DNA from: Fulvia fulva
Taxonomy: Eukaryota > Ascomycota > Dothideomycetes > Mycosphaerellales > Mycosphaerellaceae
Direction: 5' to 3'
Length of the DNA: 64,000 bases
NCBI RefSeq assembly: GCF_020509005.1
Contig: NC_063015.1
Location: 1,674,001 to 1,738,000 of the forward strand
Part shown: piece after piece, positions 20,054 through 31,503 of the stretch
How the letters are laid out: each line of letters opens with the position of its first letter
Position numbering within the stretch: the stretch's first letter is position 1
Program-made: the position numbers and the translations under genes
Notes under the pieces: model-generated
Seen by the model: only the letters and a program-made list of their open reading frames with translations
Databases searched by the model: none
What the model was told of the DNA's origin: nothing

Positions 20054-22100
20054 ATGACTTTATAAATAGCGAACGGCGGTATACTACCGCTACCTAAGCC
20101 TATAGGCAAAAGCAAGTAGCGTATATCTCTTTTCCCCGACCTCTCCTCTTTCCCTTAGAGTTAGACATAGGACGACAACCGGCGGGTTATAGTAGACACC
20201 GGTATCGCGCTATAATAAGAGATTAATAAAGCTTACTAGAAGGCCTTCGAGCGAGAAGAAGGTAGTAAGATTGACTTTATAGAACTGTTCGAGTTTAAGC
20301 TCGAAGAGAACCTAGGCGGCGACCTAGACGAGGTGTATCTATTACTCGACGAGGTAGAACATATTCTCGTATCCGAATACTAGAATGTCACCCTAGACAA
20401 CCTTACGACCCTTATATCCTTATACCCGAAGACTACCTACGACTTCGTACTATAAGTAGTTAATACGGCGATTACTAAGGGTAGACAACTCGATATAATA
20501 GAGCGAGCTAACGACCTCTAGAACACCTAGTACACTACGCTATACACCGAATACGACCGCATCTATAAGATACTACGAAGTGAAGAGCTTGTTATATAGA
20601 AAATGGTAGTAGATCTTAAGAGTAAGAAGGATTACGACCTAGCTAAGTTATAAGAGCTAGAGAAGAAATATAAGGAAGCTAACAACCTATATAAGCAGTT
20701 TAGCGAGATCTATAAGAAGGAGAAGAAGAAGGTATAAGATGCTAAGGTGAAGAACTGGGCCCTATAACAAGAAGTCGATAACCTAAAGGCTCGGCTTAAG
20801 GTAGGAGATACTATATAGAACGGAGGTAGGGGCCGCTTAGGCCGCCGACCCTCTCGTTTCCGCCTACGCGAGACCTTACTCGAGTAGCTATTACGTAGGT
20901 ATCGCGAAGCTACTAGTAGAGGTAGCGGTGGCGGTAGTAGTAATAACGATAGAGACGATAATAACCGTAGTAATAATAGCCGAGGACGTGATAACGACCG
21001 TCCGCGACCAGGACCTAATAATAGTTATAAGTCGAGAATACGTAACACCCGTACCTAGATACTACTAGGTGACCTTCTAGAACGTCTCTTTACTATTGAC
21101 CGCACCCTTACTCGCGGTATAGAGATCGGTAAGGGTGTGCCTAACTCTAAGTACTTCAAGAACGATAATGACCCTAATTTCGATAGCTAGTATAGTAGTG
21201 TTCTCCTAAAGCTAACTATAGCAACCTTCCGTACTAAGGTAGATAGTCTACGCTTCGTATATAGGTAGACGTAAGGTGATCCTTAGCGAAGTATTAAGCC
21301 GAGGATCCCTATGCCTAGACAGCAGTCCTTTAACGAGTATAAGACTAGAGAAGAGTTGTTAGATTAGATAATACGCTAATAGAGTATACGTAATAAAGGA
21401 ACTAAGGCTATAGTTAACATTACTACCTATAAGTAAGAACAAGGCGAAACCTTTATAGCCTTCTATATACGCTACTCGAAGTTACGCGCCTAGATGTTAT
21501 AGACCGATAAGACCGAGCTTATACTATTCCGTAACCGACTAAACCGTAAGTACTTTATTAAGACCTTCGGCGACCGCGAAGTCGACCGCCGCCTAGATAG
21601 TATATAAGACGTTATCGAGGAGTATACCGTACTAGACGAGAGCTTCTACGAGACAGATCGACTATACCCGTAGAAGGAGCGCCCCCGTAGTAATAGTAAC
21701 TCGAACGGTAATAGCGGCTAGAATAACTAGAACAACGGTAACGTAGTTACTAGTACCGCTACCGGTATAGTAGGTGCCTTAGTATAGCGCCTACTACAGT
21801 ACGCTAGTACTAAGAAGAAGGAGGATCTGCCGACATATCTATAGAACCTGCCTACGCTTAACCGTAAGTAGCGCGAAGACCTTAAGAAGTAGGGTAAGTA
21901 CTACCGCTACCGTATAGGTTCTTATATATCGACTAACCCTAAATACCTAATATATAGGTACGATAGCGACTATCGCCTACCGCGTCTACGTAATACTACG
22001 CCGAATCCGAACGCGAACCTTAGTTCCCTAGCCGCCGATCCGTAGTAGGGAAATAGTACGACCGCTACCTAAGCGTAGTAGATAGCGGTCACTTAAACTT
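20054..22100 (+). pseudogene. Gypsy-1 gag remnant
   Basis: Reading through TAG/TAA stops gives a Gag-like protein: an acidic N-terminal part, a long charged coiled coil (about 20580-20810, with Lys/Glu/Leu heptads), an Arg/Asn/Gly-rich linker (20820-21010), then a capsid-like region (KNDNDPNFDSQY and ETFIAFYIRYSKLRA). At about 21898-21950 stands what was a CCHC zinc knuckle, but all its Cys and His codons now read Tyr (KYYRYRIGSYISTNPKY), as expected when TGY and CAY become TAY. Confidence 0.7.
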
Positions 22101-24748
22101 CCTAGGACAGAAAGAGTATAAGATTAAGAGACACGGAATATAAGAGACGGTAATAGACTATAGTAAGGAGCTTAAGATATCGGTATACGTACTAGATAAA
22201 CAATAGCTAGCTATATACCCTTATATATTATTACCCGTAATAATATAATATAGAAAGGCTCGAGGCCTTATAGATTCTACTTCTACCTCTCTCTTTCTTA
22301 ACTAGAAATTCATACGCAAATACACAATACCCCTGATCCCTTTAACGCAAAGCCGACGACTAATACTAGGAGATAGAACGGCTACTATACGGTAGATTAT
22401 ATACGCGGCCCTTATAGACGTAGTTATTAGCGATTATTACGAGCAAATGTTATACTACGTTACCGACCTCGAATATAACATCGTCTTTAGCCTACCGTAG
22501 CTTATAGCGTATAACCTAAACATCTTCTAGGAGATAGGCGAGGTGGCATTTAGATCGGATTACTGCTTTAGTCACTATCTATAGAATAAGACATCGATAA
22601 TAGTACAATCCCTAAACTATCGCGAGAAGAAGAAGTAGGTACTAGTACGGTACGGACTAGAGCCCTTTACTAGAGAAGTAGCGAGCTTTATAGTAGGAGG
22701 GGCGGAGCTGAACGTCTTATTATATAACCTAGAAGATATAGACGATGAAGAAGTAGACTACTAGGGCGTTTCTTAACGCGCGTAGGGAATGTACGCGTAC
22801 CGGCCTAGGGCTAAGTACTTCTACATCATGCCTACTAGGCGTAAGAGCGACGACGGAGAGCTTAAGCTAAGTGTAATAGCTACTAATAATCTAGACCAAT
22901 TCTTAAACAAGTACTTCAATTATAACCCGAAGGAGAAGTTGCCGCCGATATACTACGATATTACGGACGCTTTCTTAGCTAAGGATTATAAAGGACTCCT
23001 ACCTTACCGACTAGGCGTAGATCATAAGATTCATATTAAGCCTAATAGTCTATAAGAGCCACTATACCGCAAACCCTACGGCCTAGCTAAGAAGGAGAAC
23101 GAGGTAGTTAAAAAATAGCTAGACGAGCAAATATCTAAAGGGAAGGTATAGAAAGTAGGGCAAAAGACGAGCTAGTCTCCTATACTAGTACTAGTGGTAC
23201 GTAAGCCTAGAGGTAGGCTACGTGTTTATATCGACTATAGAGGATTGAATACGATCACTATTAAGAACCGGTATCCGATTCCTATAATATAAGAGACGCT
23301 TAACCGTATATACGGCAAGAAGTACTTTACGAAGCTAGACATTATAGCAGCCTTTAATAAGTTACGGATAGCTAAAGGGCACGAGTAGTTAACGGCGTTT
23401 ACGACACGATACGGCATCTACGAGTGTCTAGTGCTACCATTCCGCTTATATAACGGACTAGTATCGTTCTAATTATACATTAATAAGGTCTTATAAGAAC
23501 ACCTAGACGACTTTGTGTCGGCCTACCTAGATAACGTACTTATCTTTAGTAACACCTTAGAGGAACATATTGAATACGTACGGAAGGTTCTTACTAAGCT
23601 ACGCGATATAGGACTTATAGTAGACATCGATAAAAGCGAATTCTACCAATAGAAGGTGAGGTATCTTAGACTAATTATAACCCCTAATAGCATCGAGATA
23701 GACCCCGAGAAACTCGAATATATTCAGACATAGGAAGCTCCTAAGAACCTAAAGGATGTCTAGGCCTTCCTTAGATTTACCAACTTCTATAGGCGTTTTA
23801 TCGAAGCATTTTTGCGTATAGCTACTCCTCTTATAAACCTGACTAAGTCGGACGGACTAAGCAATTATAAGAACAGAAGGATTTAATAGTCACTAGATTG
23901 CTAACGAGCCTTTGACAATTTAAAAGCTACGTTTAGCAAAGCCGGTATGCTCGTACATTATGTACTAGGTAGTGAAACAGTAGTAGAGACAGATTCTTTA
24001 GATTTTATAAACGCCGGCGTACTTTCGTAGTATAACGAGAAGGGTGTACTATATCCTATAGCCTTCTACTCGAAGAAGTTAAGTCTATAGGAGTGCAATT
24101 ATGAAATCTATAATAAGGAACTGTTAGCTATTATTAAGGCTTTTAAGGAATAGAGACCCGAGCTCGCCTACGAAGCAGATAATAAGGACTTATAGCTAGT
24201 TAAGATTTATACCGACTATAAGAACCTAGAATACTTTATAAAGACAAAGTAGCTAAATCGGCGACAAGCGCGTTAGGCTAAGTTCTTATTATAGTTCAAC
24301 TTTAAGATAATATACCGTCTAGGACTTTAAGGTATAAAGCTAGACAGCCTAACGAGACGTAGCTAGGACCTTCCGTAGGGGGTGAACGACCCTCGGAACT
24401 AGCATTAGTATTAGACATTACTGCCTCCTAAGCGATTCCTTAAGATCGCCTTACTATAGGCAATAGTAGAAGATACGCCGGAAGAAGAGGAACTAGTATA
24501 GCTAGACCCTAAAGCTGAAGAGTTTATGCCTATAGAACGAGGTACGCCTACTAAATAACCGGCGACGCGTAAAAGTCAACGGGAAGCCGAACTCGAGTAT
24601 CGAATGTCGACGGCGTACGTAACCGATAACGAGCTTAAGACCGCGATTAAGGACCTATAGAAAGACTGCACTCCTACACTACTATAGAGAGCGAAGATTT
24701 ACCTAGTATACTATAAAGTGGATAGCGACCTACTATATATTCGAAATC

Positions 24749-25803
24749 GCCTCCTGTCTGAAAAAGGTGCTTGGAGCATACAAGTCAACTCCAACAAGGG
24801 TGGTCGAAATGGAGTCTGGCTCCCCACCAGCCAAGCTCTACCTTCAAGGGTTGAGATACCAGTATGCAGGAAAGACGTCTGCATACCCAGCCCAGCTAGT
24901 AATCCAGAAGGCAGTCAACAAAATCAGGAGCCAGTGCACAAGAAGGCACAGACAAGCAAGACCCAATCCAGCCCCACAGAAGCAGCAGGACCTGCAGAAG
25001 TTCAAAGAGCTAACAGAACAGCTGCACCTAGCCCAGCAGGAACAGGACAGAAGGGCTCAAGGGAGAGGATCAGCAGCCAGCCAAGGGAAGAGGCAACAGT
25101 CTCTAGCTGAAAGGATGGCAGGACTCCTCTGGAAGACTGAATGGACAAGAACCCCACAGAGGCCAGGAACCCCAAAGGCACTCCAACAGTTTGGTAGCCA
25201 CAACTACCTACTGTACTCAGACCTAACCAGGTCAGAAGCAAGCATAGCAATACAAATCCGCTCTGAACACATCGGAGTCAGGGCATACCTGCATCAGAGA
25301 AAAGTCCCAGGTATCGAAGACAAGAGTTGCCCATGCGGCTACCTGTCCCAGAATGTCGAACATAGACTTCTGGTTTGCAAAGAATGGAGTACAGGGAGAG
25401 GTGAATGGAGGGCAAGGGCAAGGAACAGAAACTTCCAAGCCATGATTAGCAATAAGGGAGACCTCCAGAGAATTACAAGGTGGATCATCCACCAAGGATT
25501 TTTGGAGCAGTTCTCTCTTACTAGGGAAACAGAGAGATGGATTGAGGAGAGAAAGAAGGAGGAGGAGAGCAGGAAGAGGGGGACAACTCCAGGGTTGCAG
25601 ACAAGGTAGTCAGAGGCTAACCACCATGACACTAGTGCACCCTAATGGAAGGAAAACTGAGAACTCATAGCAAGGAAGCTATTAGAGAAGGAGAGGAGGT
25701 TTTTACCTAGGAATAGGTTTCCTACCTTATGCAGTAACATATATAGACATAAACCCGCATGGGCCGGAGGGCACCACAACGGGTAAATGAATCATCTATC
25801 TAT
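24749..25803 (+). mobile_element. 5'-truncated LINE insertion in gypsy-1, not RIP-mutated
   Basis: Flanked by a 16-bp target duplication (CTATATATTCGAAATC at 24733-24748 and 25804-25819). It contains only the 3' end of a LINE whose longer, mutated copy is LINE-2: the start GCCTCCTGTCTGAAAAAGG aligns with 40757 onward. The 3' end is an ATCT microsatellite tail instead of poly(A). CA and TG are normal here although the surrounding gypsy-1 is saturated with TA. So the insertion is later than the mutation of gypsy-1, or too short to be targeted. Confidence 0.88.
24767..25609 (+). pseudogene. LINE ORF2 C-terminal fragment, 280 codons open
   Basis: An uninterrupted frame encoding the region after reverse transcriptase in fungal LINE ORF2. 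It starts in the thumb-like segment (LGAYKSTPTRVVEMESGSPP, then LYLQGLRYQYAGK), contains a Gln-rich linker, the EASIAIQIRSEHIGVRAYLH block, and then the cysteine/histidine motif CPCGYLSQNVEHRLLVC (CxC..H..C), the usual C-terminal zinc-like element. It has no RT core or endonuclease, so it cannot move by itself. The initiation codon is chance; the real protein began upstream in a full-length element. Confidence 0.85.
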
Positions 25804-25810
25804 CTATATA
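25786..25810 (+). repeat. ATCT microsatellite tail of the LINE fragment
   Basis: Short run of ATCT/TATC units at the LINE 3' end, matching the tail of LINE-3 at 61243-61266. Confidence 0.7.
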
Positions 25811-27734
25811 TTCGAAATCAATACGACGGCTAGAGCTTATAGGTACTAAATGACTAAGCCTTATAGACTAGGATAATTAAGATAAACTATAACGCTCTAG
25901 TAGTAGGCTATCTAGGACGAGCTCGTACTTATAAACTCGTAGCACGTAAATTCTACTAGCCTAGATTAGCGAGATCCGTACGTAGATACACCGCGAATTG
26001 CCGTACCTACCGTATAACAAAATCTCTACACTACTAGCCACTAGGATTATTATAGCTACTTCCTGTTCTAGATCGGCCTTAGAAACATATTATAGTCGAC
26101 TTCGTTATCGGACTCCTAGACAGTACTCTTAACGATATAGTCTATAACAACATTATGACCGTTACTAATAGGCTTACTAAGGAAGTCGAGCTGATCTATA
26201 TTAGCGTAATAATAGCATAGAATACGGCAAGGCTTTTCCTTAAATATATATTCTGTCGGCGCGGGTTTCCTAACATAATTAAATTAGACCGTAGTAAGTA
26301 GTAGGTTACTACCTTCTAGAAGAAACACTATAAGATACTCCGTACAAATCGTAAGCTAAGTTCTTCGTATTACCTAGAGACTAATAGACAGTCAGAACGT
26401 ACTAACTAGGCGATAGAACAGTATCTTCGTATATTTACTAATAAGGCATAGGATGACTAGGCAGAATGGCTATGCCTTACTTAGTTCGTAATCAACAATT
26501 ACCTATCCGAAACTACTAGTATATCGCCGTTCTACGCTACCTTAGGCTATAACTCTAAGTTTATAGAGCGAGTTGACCTAAACGCTAGAAAGGAGGGAGG
26601 ACTGACTACTCTCTAGCGACTAGATACGCGATTAGTAGAAACCTTTATACGTCGAATTTACGAGCTTTATAAGCACCTTTAAGAGAATATACGAATGTCA
26701 TAAGCTCTCTAAGTAGAAGTAGTAAACCGCTACCGAAGCATTCCTCTAGACTATAAGGTAGGTAATTAGGTATATCTTAGTACTAAGAACATCCGTACGA
26801 CTCGACTATCTAAGAAGCTAGATAGGAAATATACCGGCCCTTACTAGATTACGGAAGTTATGCCGGCTAGACTCTCTTATCGACTAAAACTATTAGACGC
26901 TCTAGTAGGACTTAATAACTACTTCTACACCTTACTACTATAACGAGCCGACCACCCCGATTTCCTACTACTTAAAGGGTAGTATCTAGCGCCGCTACTA
27001 CCGATAACTATCGAACCTAATACTACCGAGGCTAATATAGTAGCCGATATAGTGGCAGTACCTACGTATATATACGAGGTAGGAAAGATCCTTAATATAT
27101 ATACCCGTAAGCGGGTAGGCAAGGTGAAGAAGGGGTATAAGCGTAAGGTAGATATATAGTATAAGGTGAAATAGGCTAGATATTAGAACGAGGAGGATAG
27201 TGAGACCTAGTAACCTATAGAGGACATACTTAAACACGCGGCCGCCGCTATTATAGACTTTCACTATAACCGGCCGGAGTTATCTACGCCTATAGGCTTT
27301 GTAGCTCTATCTAACTAGTCCCTACTAGCTACTAAGGTGCTCGGGCTTAATACGATTAGGGTCATTCCGAAAGACACCGTTACGAATAAGTCGCCTCGAG
27401 CCTTACCTCTAATAGAATCTACTCCGTATATGTTCGATACTCGAGTAGAGCCTATAGAGCCTATAATAATACCTAACTTTAGTTATAAGGATTATACGCG
27501 AGTACTAGCCGAAGATAGACGTAGGTCTAGGGTAAGCTAGCTAACTAGGTAATATATTTCTCGAAGGAAGCCGGTCGAGGATAGTCTTAATAGAGCGAAT
27601 ACGATATTATCGGATAACGACAGGGCACTAGAGGATAATTAGGCGTTCGCGCGATTATAGAGCTCGATAGGTAAGTAGCCTTATAAGGTAGATAACGCTT
27701 AGAGGACTAAGGCGTGTTTTAGGAGGGGGGATAC

Positions 27735-27918
27735 TATTACGGGTAGCCCGCGACCCCCTACTGTAGCTACGTCGGCCCGGCTGAACCGCGGACCTTCCGT
27801 ATCGGGTTAGCGCGGCTTAGCTTTACTTTATAACTTCGCCGCGCCTCGCGCTCCTCTTTCGTAGCTTCGTAGAACAATAACTATCTCGTTCGGACCCTAT
27901 AATACGCGCGCCCTTACA
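27735..27918 (+). repeat. Gypsy-1 3' LTR
   Basis: 184 bp, from TATTACGGG to GCCCTTACA, matching 19632-19815 with a few transitions. The final CA is intact here, where the 5' LTR has TA. Confidence 0.9.
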
Positions 27919-29135
27919 CTTATTATTAGTTATATATAAGGAGGTATAGGAGTCTAGTAACTATTCGGAGGCGGGAAACTTGCCTTTTACTTCGGTAGTA
28001 GAATAGGCGACTTCGTCGTTATATATTTCTACGGTATCGCTTTCTTATAAGGTATAGGCTCGTATCGCCTTTACCTTTGTCTTGTTATCGGATTGGCTTC
28101 TCCTATTCTTCTACTATTTCCTAGACTTCTTAAGGGCGTTTTAGGCCTTCTCTAGATCCCGGACTAGCTCTTCGTAGGACTTCTTCTCTAGTTGCTTCTA
28201 GGTATTCTTCTTTTTAATAAACTCCTTTACGGAATCTAGTTCCGGGTACGATATAACTAGGTAGTTACTATCGTAGATAAAGTAGCCGCTCTTACCCCCT
28301 TACCTCTAGGAGTATAGAGCGGTCTCGCCCTTACTCTCTTAGATCCGTAATTCGTAGGATTTAAGTAAGGTTATAGCGGATTCCTAGCCTAGGTTTAGCT
28401 AGGCTAGGATAGTATCCCTAGTACTAGCGTAGACGTCCGCGAGGCTACTTAGTAGGTACTTAAACCTCCGGATAGGGTCCTTATAGTAGGTCTCTTTACT
28501 ATCTATTTCGGCAATCTATATAGATAGGTTACCTAGATATATCTACCCTTATCTAATTGTCTAATCGTCCGGTAGCTTAAACGATACTAGCTATTTTATA
28601 AGCGCTACTACGTATACCTTATAGACCTTACTATACTTCTTCTATAGAAGTTTCTAGATCTCTTTCGTATCTTATATATCTAAGATTTCTTAGTTATCCT
28701 CCTCGGATAAATATACTAAGATAGTATATCTCGCTATACCGTTCGCCTTCGAAGTAATCTTAGGCGTAACGGATTCTAGGAGATTAGCCGACGAGTCGTC
28801 GATAACCTAGAATACCTCCCGGCTTTCGAGAAAGTCTCGTAGTATAACGAACTAGCCCTTCTAGTTCTTACGAGTAAGGGTAGGGCCGACCTTCCGGGGG
28901 CCCTCGTAACTCGTTAAGTCTTCTATAGCGAAGGTAGCCTTAGATATATAGTAAGCTCTACTTGACTACGGTAGTTAGAATAAGCTTAGACTCCCCGAGT
29001 CTATTAGTAGCGTTCCGTATAGTAGACTCCCCGAGTCTATTAGTACCTTACCGTACGGATTCCGGGTATAGGGTATAATACCCTACGTCGTACTTCCTTA
29101 GTATATCGATGTCTTATTAAGTAAACCCGGGCTTT
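27919..29135 (-). pseudogene. Copia-1 gag and protease start, mutated
   Basis: Minus-strand reading near 28020-27919 gives NDEVAYSTTEVKGKFPASE and LLDSYTSLYITN, which aligns with copia-3's DEVAHSTVEAKGKYPSSEWLLDSCASSHMTD; the protease DSCA site reads DSYT. It breaks off at gypsy-1 and resumes at 19631. Upstream (28100-28980) is the gag region, and 29100-29135 is the leader with the primer-site sequence AAGCCCGGGTTT, where gypsy-2 inserted. Confidence 0.75.
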
Positions 29136-29319
29136 TATAAGGGCGCGCGTACCGTAGGGTCCGAATAAGAGAGTTGTTATTCTACGAAGCTACGAAAGAG
29201 GAGCGCGAGGCGCGGCGAAGTTATAAAGTAAAGCTAAGCCGCGCTAACCTAATACGGAAGGTCCGCGGTTCACCCGGGCTAACGTAGCTATAGTAAGGGG
29301 TCGCGGGCTATCCGTAATA
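29136..29319 (-). repeat. Gypsy-2 3' LTR
   Basis: Reverse complement of the gypsy-1 LTR. The purine tract AAGAGGGGGGTAC (minus strand) stands directly upstream, at 29320-29332. Confidence 0.88.
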
Positions 29320-30690
29320 GTACCCCCCTCTTAAAACGCGTCTTAGTCCTCTAAGCGTTATCTATCTTATACGGCGACTTACCCGTACTACTCTATAACC
29401 GTACGAAAGTCTAATTATCCTCTAATACCTTATTATTGTCTAGTAATATATCTATATCTAGTCTATCTATAACTAGCCTATCCGCGACTAGCTCCCTTCG
29501 AGAAATGCTTAAGGGGACCTAATTAGATAGAGCTATAAAGCCTATAGGCGTAGATAACTCCGGCCGGCTATAGTAAAAGTCTATAATAGCGGCGGCCGCG
29601 TATTTAAACATGTTCTTAGCCGGTTACTAGGTCTTACTATCCTCCTTATTCTTATATCTAAGCTATTTTACCTTATACTAAGTATCTACTTTACGCTTCT
29701 ACCCCTTCTTTACTTTACCTACTCGCTTACGGGTATATATATCTAAGATCTTCTCTACCTTATATATATATAGGTGTTACGACTATATTAGCGACTATAT
29801 CGGCTTCGGTAGTGTCGGGCTCGATAGTTATCGGCGGTAGTAGTACTAGATACTAGCCTTCGAGTAGTAGGAAGTCGGGATAATCGGCTCGCTAAAGTAA
29901 CGAGGTATAAAAGTAGTTATCGAGTCCTACTATAGCGTCTAATAATCTCAGTTTATATAAGAGCTTAGCTAGTATAACTTCTATAATCTAGTACGGACTA
30001 GCGTATCTTCTATCGAGCTTCTTAGATAGTCGAGTCGTACGGATATTCTTAGTACTTAGGTATACCTAGTCGCCTACTTTATAGTCTAGCGGGATACTTC
30101 GGTAGCGGTTTACTACCTTAGCTTAGAGAGCTTATAATATCCGTATGTTTTCTTAAAGGTACTTATAAAGGTCGTGAATCCGGCGTACGAAGGCTTTAGC
30201 TAATCGCGTATCTAGTCGCTAGAGAGTAGTCAGTCCTCCCTCTTTTCTAGCGCTTAGGTCTACGCGCTCTATAAACTTATAGTTATAGCCTAAAGTAGCG
30301 TAGAATAGCAACATACTAGTAGTTTTAGAAAGGTAGTTATTAATCGCGAACTAAGCTAGACAAAGCTATTCTACCTAGTTATCTTGTGCCTCGTTAGTAA
30401 ATATACAAAGATACTATTCTATTACTTAGTTAGTACGTTCCGACTATCTATTAGTTTCTAGGTAGTATAAAGAACTTAGCTTACGACTTATACGAAGCAT
30501 CTTATAAAGTTTCTTCTAGAAGGTAGTAACCTATTATTTGCCGCGGTCTAAAGTGATAGTGTTAGGAAATCCGCGTCGGGAGAATATATACTTAAGGAAA
30601 AGTCTTGCCGTATTCTATATAGTAATCGCTCCGATCGGAATTAGCTCGACTTCCTTCGTTAGCCTATCTATTACGGTTATAATGACACTC
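29320..30690 (-). pseudogene. Gypsy-2 pol C-terminal remnant (integrase, chromodomain)
   Basis: Minus-strand copy of gypsy-1 sequence from about 26150 to 27734, with the chromodomain region near 29600-29780 and the integrase above it. It is full of TAG/TAA. The match to gypsy-1 stops near 30690, where LINE sequence begins. Confidence 0.75.
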
Positions 30691-30694
30691 TTTT

Positions 30695-30838
30695 AGTAGT
30701 ATGTTTAGTATCCTATCTAGGCCTAGGGCTTTTCGTCCTTTTAGCTTACTTATAACTCCTGTTACTATATTAGAGCTAACCGCCTAATCTATATCTAGGG
30801 GTTCCGGGTATATACTCGGGTCGGGGAGGAGTAACACG
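30695..30838 (-). mobile_element. Inverted LINE reverse-transcriptase scrap
   Basis: Minus-strand reading gives VTGVISKLKGRKALGLDRIL, the conserved block before the RT fingers of fungal LINEs (compare NKALGPDRIPN in LINE-2 on the plus strand). It is in opposite orientation to LINE-2 and directly abuts it. It may be an older LINE fragment or the product of an inversion during LINE insertion. Confidence 0.55.
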
Positions 30839-31060
30839 ATGATAGCGATCGTAGGAAACGACTAGGAGCAGGAGAGTAACGAGTAGAAGGAGGTCTATAG
30901 GAAGGCAGAAACAATAGCAATGGTAGGAGATGGCGAGCACCTAGAAAGAGTACTTAAGGGGATGATTTTGGAGCTCCTTAGAGGGCTAAAGGCACTAAGG
31001 AGCCAAACAGGACAGATTATTAAAAGGACAGTAGCAGCAGTAGCAAAGAAGAGGACATAG

Positions 31061-31503
31061 TGTCAGGGCGAGAGCCTGGCCTGTGAGATGTAAGGGTGAA
31101 AGCGAGAATGCAGGTGCGAAGTGCAGATGCAAAAGGGCATGGTATGATTGCTACACAAAACAAAAGACGAAGAAAGCAAGAGAGGCCTGGGGAAGGCCAG
31201 ATATTTATACGCGACCCTCGCGAGTGCGTGTCCCCGCATCAACAGGGCTAACCCGTGCGAAGCCGCGCTCAGCAGCTTTGCTCAAAACCTTATTCCAACC
31301 TGCCCTACGATCCGAGTCTTCCACGTGCTTCAAGGTTTGGTAGAGGGGTGAATCTGGAGGGCTGGGTCCCGTAGTGAATGTTGCGGGGCATGTGATTCTT
31401 GGCGTTCACACACCAAGCTGGACTGTCACTTCTTGACGACTTCTGAGCGCTCTGAGACTCTTCTGTCCCCACCTTCTGTACACTCTGTGGGGAGACCATG
31501 ACA
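31061..31503 (-). repeat. Gypsy-3 3' LTR
   Basis: 443 bp. The run of G on the minus strand just outside (31504-31516, GGGGGGGCTAC) is the polypurine tract. The minus strand carries TATAAATAT at 31209-31201. Confidence 0.93.

Larger units (their letters stand above)
22290..27720 (+). pseudogene. Gypsy-1 pol remnant (PR-RT-RNaseH-IN-chromodomain)
   Basis: The protease region is about 22290-22520. RT is about 23090-23830, with [23 protein letters not shown] (formerly YLDD) and an IDKSEF-type motif. RNase H is about 23990-24360 (ETDSLDFINAG, then YSKKL and NYEIYNKELLAI). The integrase lies on both sides of the LINE insertion, its core at about 26090-26530 (VDFVIGLL, then the mutated DRG region). 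A chromodomain is at about 27077-27270 (YEVGKIL, then YKVK and EDSET). Stops are nearly all TAG/TAA at former CAG, CAA or TGG. An open fragment at 22789-23055 is the segment before RT. Confidence 0.8.
19632..27918 (+). mobile_element. Gypsy-1: chromodomain Ty3/gypsy element, RIP-mutated
   Basis: Two 184-bp LTRs (19632-19815 and 27735-27918) flanked by the target duplication CTTAT (19627-19631 and 27919-27923). A purine tract GGAGGGGGGATAC lies directly before the 3' LTR. Plus-strand order is gag, protease, RT, RNase H, integrase, chromodomain. The element sits in the protease region of copia-1. A LINE fragment (24749-25803) is inserted between RNase H and integrase. Gypsy-2 is a second copy of the same family. 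Confidence 0.9.
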
